DNA from: Fragilaria crotonensis | Taxonomy: Eukaryota > Bacillariophyta > Fragilariophyceae > Fragilariales > Fragilariaceae | NCBI GenBank assembly: GCA_022925895.1 | Contig: JAKSYS010000217.1 | Span: 21,851 to 85,850 of the forward strand | Direction of reading: 5' to 3' | Length of the DNA stretch: 64,000 bases | Shown: positions 22,209 to 33,026 of the stretch, piece by piece | How positions within the stretch are numbered: the stretch's first letter is position 1 | How the letters are laid out: each line of letters starts with the position of its first letter | Program-made: the position numbers and the translations under genes | The notes under the pieces: generated by a model | Told to the model about the DNA's origin: nothing | The model's input: only the letters and a program-made list of their open reading frames with translations | Database searches by the model: none

Positions 22209-24178
22209 CTAGTCTGCCAGATCTTCACAAAGTCGACCTTCGGCGACAAGCCGACGCAAGTATGCGGTAGCTCCGTCTGAATCCAGTCCATTATGAGCTT
22301 CCAGCAGGTCCACGAATGTGGCCTCCACAGCAGCTCCGAAACTGCGCGCCCCGCCGCAGAGATAGACATGCGCTCCACGGTTTTCGATCCCGTCAATAAT
22401 AGCACTCCCATGCTCTCTCACTGTCTGTGTCACAAGCTGGCACCTCTGATCATCGGAAATGCATTCCTGAGAATAAGAAATGTACGCCGACGAAAGGGCT
22501 CCACATGATAAAGAATGGTCAATCAAGTCTTGATACACTTGGTCCGAGGAGAACGAAAACCCAAGAAGAGCAGTGACTCTCCCATGATGTTAGATTCTGA
22601 CATCGATGCCACTCGATCCTCAAAAACGCACGAATGGGTGCAATTCCACAGCCACCGGCGATCATGATGATGGGAACTTGTGAATCTGACGGGAGTCGAA
22701 ACGATGGATTGCTGCGAATCCCTCCGACAATGTGGCTGCCACTTGTTAGCGTCGACATGTAGCTTGTACACGCCTTCTCGAAAGCTACCTGTAGAGGAAA
22801 CGTATTTGACGGGTCGATACGTGACCACGACCTGATGCGGTGCACCTTCGGAGACGAAGCGATCGAGTAGTATCGCGGCTGCATTTTTGGGAGCATGTGA
22901 AGCAAGTCCTGAAGTGGAGGCGCAGCTCCCGTCTCGTGTATCAAATTCAGTATAGTCCGACGAGGACCAGCAATGTATCCCTTATAATCAATATCGTCCA
23001 CCTGTAAAGGTATCGCGCAAGCGACGGCGAAACAAAGCACCGAGGTCGACACAATGCGTGAGCGTTTCGTAAATACTGATACCAGCAGGATGTGGATAAC
23101 CTGGCCCTCCATCAACAATCACCGAATGTGGACCTGTTGGTTTGTACAGCTGCAGGAGTGCATCAACCATGCATCTGGAATTGCGAGGATATAGAATGAC
23201 ATGGTCTCCGGCCTCATATGTAACGTTGGGCGGCAACTGTAGATATAGTTCGCGCAATCCTTGCTCTCCTCCGTCAAGGGACAATGTGCGGTGAGCGACA
23301 ACTTCCATCCAATCGACATGATCCTGGTAGAAGGGAACATGCATCAAATTCTTATGAATCGACGGCAAAGCGACCGGAGGCCTTAGAAGAAGCGGTTCGT
23401 TCCTGGCTTTGGTTGGAGGAACAATATGCTGAACATTTCGCACGCTCCCCGAGTTGGGCGAGTCCTCAACAGGTGGAGTGTCTTCATCAGTCGCAGCTGT
23501 TCGAATTCGTCTCAATAGCCCCTCCATCCACTGATCAAAGTCATCTTCGATGCAATCACCATCGTCACCAAGTCCCATGGGGTAGACTCTTTGAGCGCCC
23601 AGTTCTTGTAGTTTTGAATCCATGTTCTTGGCTATAACATTGTAGTGCTTCGGATGAGCAATCGAGTTGCCGAGTCCAAATAACGTATATTTGAGATTCA
23701 TGGGCGAATCCCTCGTCATGAGCCAGTCGTAAAAGATGCGAGCGTTGTCCGGTGGCTCCCCCACTCCAGTCACGGACACGAGAATCACGTGGATGTCGTC
23801 AGCATTGGCATTGTGGATGTCGGCGCTCGATTCCATCGTACCCACCACTTCATTGAGCGCACGAATCTCTAGACTATCTTGTTTGTCGCCGTCCTTGGTA
23901 TCGTGGCCTCCACCCCACCGCTCTTCAAGTTCCTGATGCAATTGCATTGCAAACATTTGGGCAGTTCCTCCTTGCGATCCGTAGAGGATTCGCACAACCG
24001 GTGGTCGTTGTTGTTGTGGCGTAGTTGAGGATGAAAAGCATCGAAATCTCAAGGACAATCTTCGACAACTGCTTCCTTTGTCCCATGATAGAGCAGACGA
24101 CCTTCGTAGCAAACCCAAGACACTAGATTGGCCTTTCAAGTTCGGGGTTAGTGTTCGCAGTGCCTGCTGTATTGGCAT
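22209..24178 (-). CDS. NADPH-dependent diflavin reductase (P450-reductase type), probable mitochondrial, four frameshifts
   Basis: Start at MPIQQALRTL (24178); an upstream in-frame ATG at 24229 would bury the presequence. A basic, Ser-rich leader suggests mitochondria. FMN domain: ILYGSQGGTA, VTGVGEPPDNARIFYDW, YTLFGLGNS. FAD domain: YEAGDHVILYPRN, PRYYSIASSPK. NADPH domain: IMIAGGCGIAPIRAF, GAHVYLCGGARSFG, ending RRLVAEGRLCEDLAD without a final aromatic residue. It moves electrons from NADPH through FAD and FMN to a partner protein. A frame change near 23000 could be a short intron with an acceptor at TTTACAG. Four further changes near 22838, 22769, 22620 and 22540 each look like one missing base. 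All sit in the second half, while the FMN half is clean. It is divergent from the hybrid cluster protein gene, which needs such a donor. Confidence 0.7.
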
Positions 24179-24701
24179 TTTGATTATCAATCCATCGATA
24201 AAAATGGGAGATGGGAATGGACAAAACATGACCTTGTGCCATCAGTGCGCCAGCATCGGGCCAACAGACTCGAGTTCTCTGCAACCTTGATGGATCTGTT
24301 CTTGATCAGGTGGTGACGTTGAAGTTTTACATACAGAACAGTTCACAGAATACAGAATACTTCCGGCACTAGCAGGTTTTGGGGCTAGGTTCTACAACGC
24401 AACTGCAGCTACTATTAACATTGGGGCTGTAGCAGGGCATTGTACATATGGATTGTGTCAATGTGGTCGACGGGAATTACATGTAGTAGCTGATGGGATA
24501 ATGACGTACTCTCAGTGAAGAAGTTTGCACCTGAGAACTGCCGTGACGAAAGAGAACCTTCAAGAACCGTAAATTGACGTTAAGTCATACGAAAAAACAT
24601 GAATGCGAACCCGATTGCGCTGTTCCCTTCTCTCGTACACTTTATTCTGCTCACAATCATAGATATTCATCATCATTATCACGACGTAGCAGCAGAATAC
24701 C
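24179..24701. promoter_or_regulatory. Shared divergent intergenic region, reductase and hybrid cluster protein
   Basis: About 520 bases separate the two start codons. It has no gene and must hold the promoters of both. I do not recognise a binding site. A common promoter region would suit co-expression of an oxidoreductase with its electron donor. Confidence 0.35.
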
Positions 24702-26525
24702 ATGTTCATTCGTCGAGCCGCAGCGACTGTATTGACTCGCAGAGTCCCTTTGCAGATGCGTTCCTCTCTAGTCGCGGCTAGTCGAGTCAACGTGCAAGCA
24801 CTATCCAGCGGGCACCGTTTCCTTTCAGCTCAACCAGCGGAAGCGGCACCTGTCGTTGAGACCGCCATGTTTTGCCGTCAGTGCGAACAGACATCGGAAC
24901 ACATTGCTTGTACTACTCTGGGTGTATGCGGCAAGACCCCTGAAACAGCTGCTGTTCAGGATGCACTTGTTGAGGTCATCAAGTCGGTTTCCTCCTGGTG
25001 TGTTGCTGCCCGGGCTGCTGGAGCCACGCCAGAAGAAATGCACAATGCCAACGTGTGGACTCTCTCCGCTGCCTTTTCGACTCTCACAAATGTTAACTTC
25101 TCAGAAGATCGCATTTCTGAATTTATCAAGCAAGGCATGCAGATCAAGAGGATCCTCGAGAAATTGGTTGCTACTAAGGGGGGAGCTGCACCGACCGAAC
25201 CTGTGGCGGCACTACAGGTAGAGGATAATGATGATCTCGAACAATTTGGCAGGTCCGTATCAGTTCCTAATCGTGCGGCTGCCATGGGTGATCAGTCGTG
25301 CTTCTCTCTTAACGAAGTCGGTACTTACGGGCTCAAGGGTGCATGTGCGTATGCAGCTCACTGTTCACAATTGGGATTTATGGACGAAGAAATCATGAAG
25401 AGCATTCACGAAATTTGGACCAAGTTGGCATCCAACGAGCCTGATATGCAAGGGCTACTAGCCACTGCCCTTCGTGTCGGAGCAGTCAACGCGCAAGTTC
25501 TCGCACTCTTGGATCAGTCGCATGCTACCAATTTTGGAGATCCGGTGCCATCTCCAGTCCGACTGACGGCGGTTCAAGGGAAGGCTATTCTGATCTCGGG
25601 CCATGATATGGCGGACTTACATGCTCTGCTCCAACAGACAGAAGGGACTGGTATCAACGTCTTCACACACGGTGAAATGCTTCCCGCCCATTCATATCCT
25701 GAACTTCGGAAATTTGGCCACCTAGCAGGAAATTTCGGCACTGCCTGGCAGGCCCAAAAGATTGAATTTGCCAGCTTCCCCGGCCCAATCGTTGTGACTA
25801 CCAACTGCATCCTCGAACCACGACGCGCGTACAAGAATCGATTGTTCACAATGAATGAAGTCGGTATCGACGGTGTCGAGCATGTCAAAGATCGCGACTT
25901 TAGCAAGGTTATTGAGTCAGCGCGACACGAAAAGGGGTTCCCACGAACTATTGAACCAGCTCGATACCACACAGTGGGCTTTAACCATCGAGTTGTCCTC
26001 CCCATGGTAGATCAGATCATTGATGCTGCCAAGTCTGGTGCTCTTAGCCGGATCTTCTTGATTGGCGGTTGCGATGGAAGCCAGTGGGACAGGAGCTATT
26101 TCACTGAATTGGCGGAAGCCACACCGGCGGACTCCCTCATCTTGACCATGGGCTGTGCAAAGAATAGACTTATTCATTCTCCCAAGCTTCACGGCGAGAC
26201 CCTTGCCAATGGACTTCCTCGTGTGCTTGATATGGGCCAATGCAATGATTCGTATTCTGCCGTCGTCGTTGCACTGGAACTCGCCAAGGCTTTGAATTGT
26301 TCTGTAAACGACTTGCCACTCTCACTGGCGGTCAGCCATTTGGAGCAAAAAGCTGCGGCTGTACTCTTGACCCTGTTAAATCTCGGTGTAAAGAACATTC
26401 GACTTGGACCTAGCTTGCCAGCATACATTGATGAGACTGTCATGAAGGTCCTGGTTGATAATTACAATCTCATGCCCACCGGTGACCCGAACCAGGATAT
26501 GAAGGCCATGATGGAAGGAAACTGA
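24702..26525 (+). CDS. HCP: Hybrid cluster protein (hydroxylamine reductase family), mitochondrial type
   Basis: Single exon of 607 residues; the mature part of about 550 matches the family length. The first 55 residues are basic and hydroxylated (MFIRRAAATVLTRR...), a mitochondrial-type presequence. The N-terminal cluster is C58-x2-C61-x8-C70-x5-C76, the close spacing of class I proteins with a [4Fe-4S] cluster. Hybrid-cluster ligands are all present: His in ISGHDMADL, Glu in HGEMLPAHSYP, Cys in VTTNCILEP, Cys in GGCDG, Cys in TMGCAKNR, Cys in MGQCNDSYS and Glu in SHLEQKAAA. The family reduces hydroxylamine in vitro and handles nitric oxide and S-nitrosylation in bacteria. The algal role is open but probably nitrosative or low-oxygen stress. 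The gene converges on D-2-hydroxyglutarate dehydrogenase, 93 bases away. Confidence 0.95.
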   Translation: MFIRRAAATVLTRRVPLQMRSSLVAASRVNVQALSSGHRFLSAQPAEAAPVVETAMFCRQCEQTSEHIACTTLGVCGKTPETAAVQDALVEVIKSVSSWCVAARAAGATPEEMHNANVWTLSAAFSTLTNVNFSEDRISEFIKQGMQIKRILEKLVATKGGAAPTEPVAALQVEDNDDLEQFGRSVSVPNRAAAMGDQSCFSLNEVGTYGLKGACAYAAHCSQLGFMDEEIMKSIHEIWTKLASNEPDMQGLLATALRVGAVNAQVLALLDQSHATNFGDPVPSPVRLTAVQGKAILISGHDMADLHALLQQTEGTGINVFTHGEMLPAHSYPELRKFGHLAGNFGTAWQAQKIEFASFPGPIVVTTNCILEPRRAYKNRLFTMNEVGIDGVEHVKDRDFSKVIESARHEKGFPRTIEPARYHTVGFNHRVVLPMVDQIIDAAKSGALSRIFLIGGCDGSQWDRSYFTELAEATPADSLILTMGCAKNRLIHSPKLHGETLANGLPRVLDMGQCNDSYSAVVVALELAKALNCSVNDLPLSLAVSHLEQKAAAVLLTLLNLGVKNIRLGPSLPAYIDETVMKVLVDNYNLMPTGDPNQDMKAMMEGN

Positions 26526-26618
26526 ACTCTATTACCTTGCTGCTTGATCATGATGATGAACCAACTGCACATAGATAATACCGTAAAAAGATCGTCACTT
26601 GAAACAGTCTCCCTCAAG

Positions 26619-28258
26619 TTATTCCGCGTCGTTTGGAAAATACTTGCCTGGATTGAGAATGCCCTTGGGATCCAATAGTGCCTTTACTGATTTCATGGTT
26701 TGCACCACCAATGGATCTTTGACCTTGTCCATATATTTGTTCTTTTCTTGTCCCAAACCATGTTCTGCCGATATGGAACCGCCGAGTCCGACCACAACGT
26801 CAATTAGGTAGGGTTCCAGTCGACTTAAAAGACTCTCGTCCTTTTCAAAACTTCCTGGGATTAGTACATTGACGTGAAAATTGCCATCAATAATGTGTCC
26901 CCAATTAACTGACAGAGCATCCGGGTGAGTTTCCGAGAGTCGTTGCTTCAAATCAGCCACAACGGAGGCGAACTGGGATACGGGCAAGGATACATCGTAC
27001 TTGTAGGGCCTTCCATTCGCTGCCACTACAACACCGCAATATTCGCGAATTGCCCACAAATTGTGCACCTGCTGCAAGTCTTGTGCGACAATGCCGTCGA
27101 CAATGATATTCCGTTCCATGGCAGTCTCTAAAAACAGTTGCATTTTGGAGGCATCATGTTCTTCCGACGAACCTTGTGTTTCAATCAAGACACAGTATGG
27201 ATAGTTTGCACCCTGCGCATTCAAAAGTGGAATCGTCTTGTCCTTACCAACAAGGTCAAGAACGGGCTGGTCCATGTACTCGAATGCTGCGAGAATTTCT
27301 CCCAATTGTGATTTTGCCAGGTGCAGTGTCTCAAGAACGTGAGCGTATTCTTCACATGCCACAAAGACGGCCTGACGACTCGAGGGAAGAGTTGGACATT
27401 GCAATACAACTTGTGTAATGACACCAAGTGTCCCCTCGGATCCAATGAATAAGTGTTTGAGATCGTATCCTGTATTGTCTTTCAAATTGGTATTGAGTAG
27501 ATTGAGAACTTGTCCTGATGCGAGTACGACCAACAGACCGAGGACATTGGCGTGCAAACTCCCAAATCGGAAATAATACTGCCCTCCCGCATTGGTGGAG
27601 ACGTTCCCTCCAATGACACAACTCCCCTTGGAACCAATGTCGGTCGGCAATCAAAAACCTCGGTCTTTTGTATACTGTTGCAATTCTTGCAATATACAAC
27701 CCGCATCACATAGTAATATCCCATTCTCGTCTAGAGAATGTATTTGATTCATTGATTTCAACGACAAAATGACTTCGTTGTGTATCGGCACACCGCCACC
27801 GACCAATCCAGTATTTCCACCCTGAGGGACGACCTTGATGTTATGGGTGTTGCAATACTTGAGAATCGACGAGACTTCGTCAGTAGAATGCGGTCGCAAG
27901 ACCATGGGAGAGTCACCTTTCCACCGTTTCTGCGGAAACAAAAAAGAGTGATCCAGTGAGATCAAGCATCCAACGTTTTCAGAGTAGAGTTGTATTTTAG
28001 TTTGTTCACACGTACACTCCAATCTTGATTATACGACTCCAAATCTTCCGTGAGAACACTACCAGTGCGATGATTCATGACGGAACGAAATGCCTCAGCA
28101 TCCTTTTCGCCAGCGACAATTGAAGTCCTACAAGGACTGGTCCCTGGAATCCAAGTTCCCAAACATCTACAACATCCCGTTGACGATGTTGTTGATGCTG
28201 TTGTAAGTGCTCGATTTGGTTTGAACGATTGCAAGGTGCAAAGTCTCCGAGCCCACAT
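26619..28258 (-). CDS. D2HGDH: D-2-hydroxyglutarate dehydrogenase, two exons, one in-frame TGA
   Basis: FAD-dependent mitochondrial enzyme oxidising D-2-hydroxyglutarate to 2-oxoglutarate. Exon 1 runs 28258-28016, then an 86-nt GT-AG intron (28015-27930), then exon 2 to 26619. The total is about 517 codons, near the usual length. Seen: a Ser/Thr-rich leader, LESYNQDWS, the FAD-binding PQGGNTGLVGGGVP, GSKGSCVIGGNVSTNAGG, DNTGYDLKHLFIGSEGTLG, NWGHIIDGNFHVNV with metal-site His residues, and SISAEHGLGQEKN. A TGA at 27653-27651 lies in frame between DRGF and LPTDIG, where relatives have a hydrophobic residue. The rest of the frame is clean on both sides. Either this copy is knocked out, or the base is wrong, or the stop is read through. 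Confidence 0.85.
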
Positions 28259-29168
28259 TCGAACAAGTGTTTTGTCGTATGTTGTGATGATTGATGACGA
28301 GACTGATTATAGATGATCGTGTTGGTCACACTACGATTGGTGCATAGGGTATAACTCACTCAGATCGTGACTGTAATACAGAATTACAGTATTGATTCGA
28401 TGTACTGTACCCTGTACTGTAGTGTACCCGGTACTGGAGAACTTTAGTACTGTACGGTTTAATACAGTACTCCGAGGACACAAAGACATGGAAAAATGCA
28501 TATTCCTTGATGTGTTGAAATTTTGCATTGGACATATATTCAAACTTTACTATGGTACCTGGTGCGTTCGACTTGGAATTCAATGATACAACTGACGTTA
28601 CACGTTTCATATTTAATTTAAAGAATGTGTCCTGAAGTTTACCTTTTTGCGTCATGTTCATGCAACCAGCAACACACAACATCAGCCTTGACCTCCAAGC
28701 TCAAAGAAACAAGACACAATGATGATAGAAAATTGAGAAGTATGAATACAATGTCCAGCTACAGCGTAGACCAGTACGCAATATGTAAACTTCAAAGTAT
28801 GTTTCATCGTCCAGTACAAGCATAGAGTGCTTTCATGCTAGTAGTATCATAGCTGTTCGAGTATTCAACTCTCTTACTAACTGGCACTACGTACTACTAC
28901 TAGTACGTTGTACGAGGTGGAATAGCGAGACACAATTTCTTGTCGTGGAGTATGCAGTGTACAGTCTATAAACTGTAGTGGTACAAATGCATGTACCAAC
29001 TTGTTTTACGACGTAGACCCCTAGTGGAGGAGCACTACCCACTACAGACACGGAAGTTGGAGTTCGTTTTCTGGCATTTGGAACCAGCACATTAGCATCC
29101 ATCATTTTGATGCCATCACTACATCTCGTCGTTCCTCAAACACATTGCCCATTATTATTATCAGCAAC
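28259..29168. other. Intergenic spacer rich in GTAC/TACTG words
   Basis: No gene seen. Stretches at about 28380-28480 and 28880-29000 are crowded with GTACTG, TACTGTA and CCGGTACT words, giving many small palindromes. The promoter of the ATPase gene at 29169 must lie here. Confidence 0.4.
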
Positions 29169-32100
29169 ATGGTGGAACAGGGACAATTGGACCTTAATGC
29201 CAAGCATTGGTGGCTTGTCGGACGAGAACAGGAGGTGACAGTTCTCGAACAAGTCGTGGAACGGGCCAAACTAGGGAGCCGAGAATTGGTATTTATTGAA
29301 GGGCCGTCGGGTGCTGGCAAAGCCAGTATCGTGCAATACCTGAGTCATGGTCACAAGTCATTGTTTGGTAGTGGCAAGTTTGGTGCCAATCCGAATTCTC
29401 CTTTTGCCGCCATTGTCAGTGCATGCGTCGATTTTGTTCGATGTATCTGTCGAAACAAGACCATGAAAGAAGAAGTATCGAATAGCATATCGAGTTCACA
29501 CGAAATGAATGACACTGATGTTTCTACCTTATTAACTGTTATTCCAACATTTCAAAATCTTATTGTCAAGGATGAAATCCGAACGCCCCGAAGCTCATCA
29601 CCCACATCCCGTGCCGAATCCAGTATGGACGATCGAAAGGATTTGCTCACCAAAATCAAGTTTGCAATTCGTGCATTCCTACGCATCGTTGCAAAACACT
29701 CCACCTTACCCGTCATACTGTACCTACAAGACCTGCAATGGGCCGATGATGCTAGTTTGGATATTTTGGAATTTATTGCCAGTGATCGTGATCAGACGAA
29801 TTTTATCGTCGCCGTCACCATTTCTCTCAGTGACGACGGCGACGCGACGGATGTGCTGGGTCAACGTGTCAGTCTATGGAAAGAACGTGTCTCCAAATCC
29901 AAGACTCAGTCCAAGGCAATGACTGTTATACATGTGGAACATTTGACCTTGGAACAATTCAATACGTTCCTCTCTGTCGTGATGAGAATGAGGGAGGCAG
30001 ATACATTGAATCTTGCGACACATTTAATGACCAAGACAGCCGGGAACTTGTTTGCGGCACTCCACATTTTGGAAGAGTGGAGGAATCAAAACACGCTCGT
30101 TTATGATAGTTCCACATCTCGATGGCATTGGGATTTGGAAAAGATTCGAAATACACCAGTGCCGGAACAACTTGTAGACCTGGTATCGAATCGGATTAAG
30201 CGCCTTCCTTCGAATGTTCAACGTGTTCTGTTTCTCAGTGCATGTCTTGGCGACGTTTTCGAACCAATGTTACTCCATGTGATACAGGAGGCACTACCTG
30301 GAGAACGACTCAATGTGGATAAAATTCTTAAAATTTGCTTTGACGAGAGCTTGCTGGAACTGCAACCCGATGGGCATGTCATGTTCCTTCAGGACACCAT
30401 TCACGAAGCGTGCCTGTTACACCTGCCACAAGGTGATGACTTGGCAAAGCTACATCTACGGATCGGTCTGCTGATTTGGAATCACCTCAAGGGCATACCG
30501 ACGCCCCAAGATTCGTTGCTTTTCTTATGCGCTGACCATTTGGTCATGGGGTTGATCCATATTGATGAGGATGCGATGATGCTGGAAGTGGCTACATTAT
30601 GCAATACTGTGGGGAAAAAGGCCATTGAATTGTCGGCATTTGTCGTCGCTGCCAACTATTTCGCAAAAGGCATTGAGCTCTTGAACAAGATCTCTGGTAG
30701 CAAGTGGTCGGATCATCATGAATTGACACAGTCCATGTTTGTCAGTCTCGCCGAAGTTCAATACTATAATGGCAAGTTCGATGCCAGCGTTGAGGCAATC
30801 GAAGAGGTCCTGTCCAACAATCCCTCAGAGCCCGCTTTCGTCCGCGCTAATCTCACGCGCCTGGAGATCTTGAAAGCCGAGTGTAAACTCAAGGAATTTG
30901 TAACCTCGTCACTGGCATTCTTGCAGGAACTCGGGGTCGATTTTCCGTCGCAGTTCGTAAAGTGGCATGCTCATGTGCAGCGTTGCAGAGTGATGGAAAA
31001 GTTGAATGGAATGGACGACGCAGCGATTTTGAATCTACCGAGAGTCAAAGAATTGAACGTAATTGCCATCCTCAAGGTACTGAACCTAATGACGATCCCA
31101 GTTGAGACTCTTGGTATGGTCCATCTCAGTTCTTTGATCTTGCTCAAAGCTGTCCATTTCAATATCGTTCATGGTGTAACGGAATTGAGCCCTGAAGCCT
31201 TTGTCATTCTTGGCACGTACCTAATCAGCGAGAGAGGCATGCTCGCCGAGGGATATCGACTGGGGCAGCTTGCATTGAGCATGTCTGAGAGACTTAACCC
31301 TTCCACATTGGATGGTCGTGTTGTCTTCTGGGCGTACAGCATGACAAGTCCCTGGCAAGGAACGCCTCTGCTTGATTGCATCCCTCCCATGCTTTTGGGC
31401 CACGCATCAGCTTTGACGCAGGGTGATCCCTTTACAGCATTCATGCTGATAAACAATTACTTCAGCATGTCTTATTACTGCGCAAAGGAACTTCCTCTGC
31501 TTTTGCGGGATATCGAGAAGTTCTCCAGTCAAATGTTGGAATACGGCCAGAAGACGATTTTTCTCCAAATCCTACCCATCTGGCAATGCGTGCTGAACTT
31601 GTCTGGTCTGAGCAACGACCCGTGTGACATGGATTCCGGTGAAGCGATGAACAAGCAGCATTTGGTGGGAAACGAGAATGTCGTTGGAGAGCAGGCGCGA
31701 TGGTCGTATTTGATGCAGATATCGTTCTACGTCGGTGACTTTGACTTGGCCTCTAAAATGTCGGCAAAACTCCGATCCCTAACATTGGCTTCATGAAGGC
31801 GCATGTTCTTTACCAGGTGCGCGTGTTTTTCTTTGGATTGATCGCCATTGAAAACGCTCGACATACGGGAAAACGGAAGTACTTTAAGGAGGCCGCCAAA
31901 CATATTTCCGTCATGCGAAGTTGGGTCGAAAAGAAGGCCGTGAACCTCGAGCATAAGCTTTCGATCCTCGAAGCAGAGTATGAGAGCTTGACGGTGAAGA
32001 ATGGTCAGCTCTTACGATCGAAGTACGATGATGCCATCCAGATGTCGATCAAGGCCAAATTCATGCAAGATGCTGCACTTGCGACTCAGTTGGCAAGCAG

Positions 32101-32350
32101 GGCAATGCTTCGGTCCGACGATGGAATGACCTACGCTGAAGCTTACATCATTAGCGCGTATGATATGTGGGTGTCTTGGGGTGCGTTGGCTGTGGCTCGA
32201 TGTCTTGAAGAAAATTCGAGACTTTACTTCCCGGGTATATCTCTTGACCTATCGCTATTCGAATCTGATAAAAGCAGCAAATTCCGCAATTTCGTGGGAA
32301 ATGGAAGAGAAGTGGCGCAACTGGAGATGCCAATGAAGGGATCAGTATAG
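29169..32350 (+). CDS. STAND-type ATPase with long helical repeat tail (one frameshift)
   Basis: The start is the ATG of MVEQGQLDL; the first 24 in-frame bases upstream lack an ATG. WWLVGREQEV begins a predicted-ATPase (AAA_16-like) domain. Walker A is GPSGAGKA (residues 45-52), with Ala where Ser or Thr is normal. Walker B is VILYLQDLQWADD (Asp188). After residue 330 or so comes an all-helical region of TPR or ARM type continuing for about 500 residues. At about 31777 the frame shifts by one (GATCCCTAAC, possibly one C missing). The tail then runs on as NIGFMKAHVLYQV... to 32350, about 1,060 residues in total. Proteins of this plan in algae often carry extra kinase or cyclase domains; none is seen here. 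Probably a nucleotide-switched signalling scaffold; the partner is unknown. Confidence 0.7.
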
Positions 32351-33026
32351 GATACAGGGTTGACCTAGACACTAGAAATGGTTTTTAGTCTTCTACTCGA
32401 GCAACGTTCACAAAAAATGAGAAGAGAGGAATCTAGATGGTACCCCAGTAAATTGCTCCGGCTTGTCGTGGAGCTAGACTCTAGCTCTACTTGTACGCTA
32501 GATGTACAGCAAGCAACTCTCCGAAGTGTATTCCGACGAAATGTTACTCTGTATGCATAGTCTCGGAGCTTGGAGCATATGACTAATGACTAATGACAAC
32601 AGCCCACGGTATGTCTGCACGCTTTCGGGTTCGGGTTTCTTTTGTCATGTTCTCCACTGTACGAAGTATTTTCACATGTATCTTGGTACTACGGTACAGT
32701 ATTGGTATCCCAGTTCGCAAAATGTTCGACGTGGTCCGGCACACACATCTCGGAAACTGCCGACGATCCATCGTCATCGTCATTGAGACAACGCCCACCA
32801 ACAATTTTCGGCGTGTCATCGCGTTCCAAGGTCGAAATCGTACATTTGTACTGCAGTTTGGCTCTTGGAGCTTGTCACATTTCTCATCTATACAATCCTG
32901 CTTCATTGCTCTCGAGGTCCTCTTCTCACCTGGCAGCACATAAAAGCAGCATTGTCAATAAACCCGACTTTCAAATCGACAAGCTACAAATTCTACTTCT
33001 ATTCATACAAACAAACATTAAATAAT
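32351..33026. other. Intergenic spacer
   Basis: Short overlapping frames on both strands, none with family support. It probably contains the ATPase 3' end and the promoter of the TLC gene. Confidence 0.4.

Noticed and set aside
24880-24935. Class II ([2Fe-2S]) hybrid cluster protein
   Set aside because: The N-terminal cysteine spacing is x2, x8, x5, not the longer x2, x11, x6 of class II.
27651-27653. Selenocysteine at the TGA of the dehydrogenase
   Set aside because: The family has a hydrophobic residue there, not Cys, and the position is not catalytic. I cannot scan for a SECIS element by eye, but nothing supports it.
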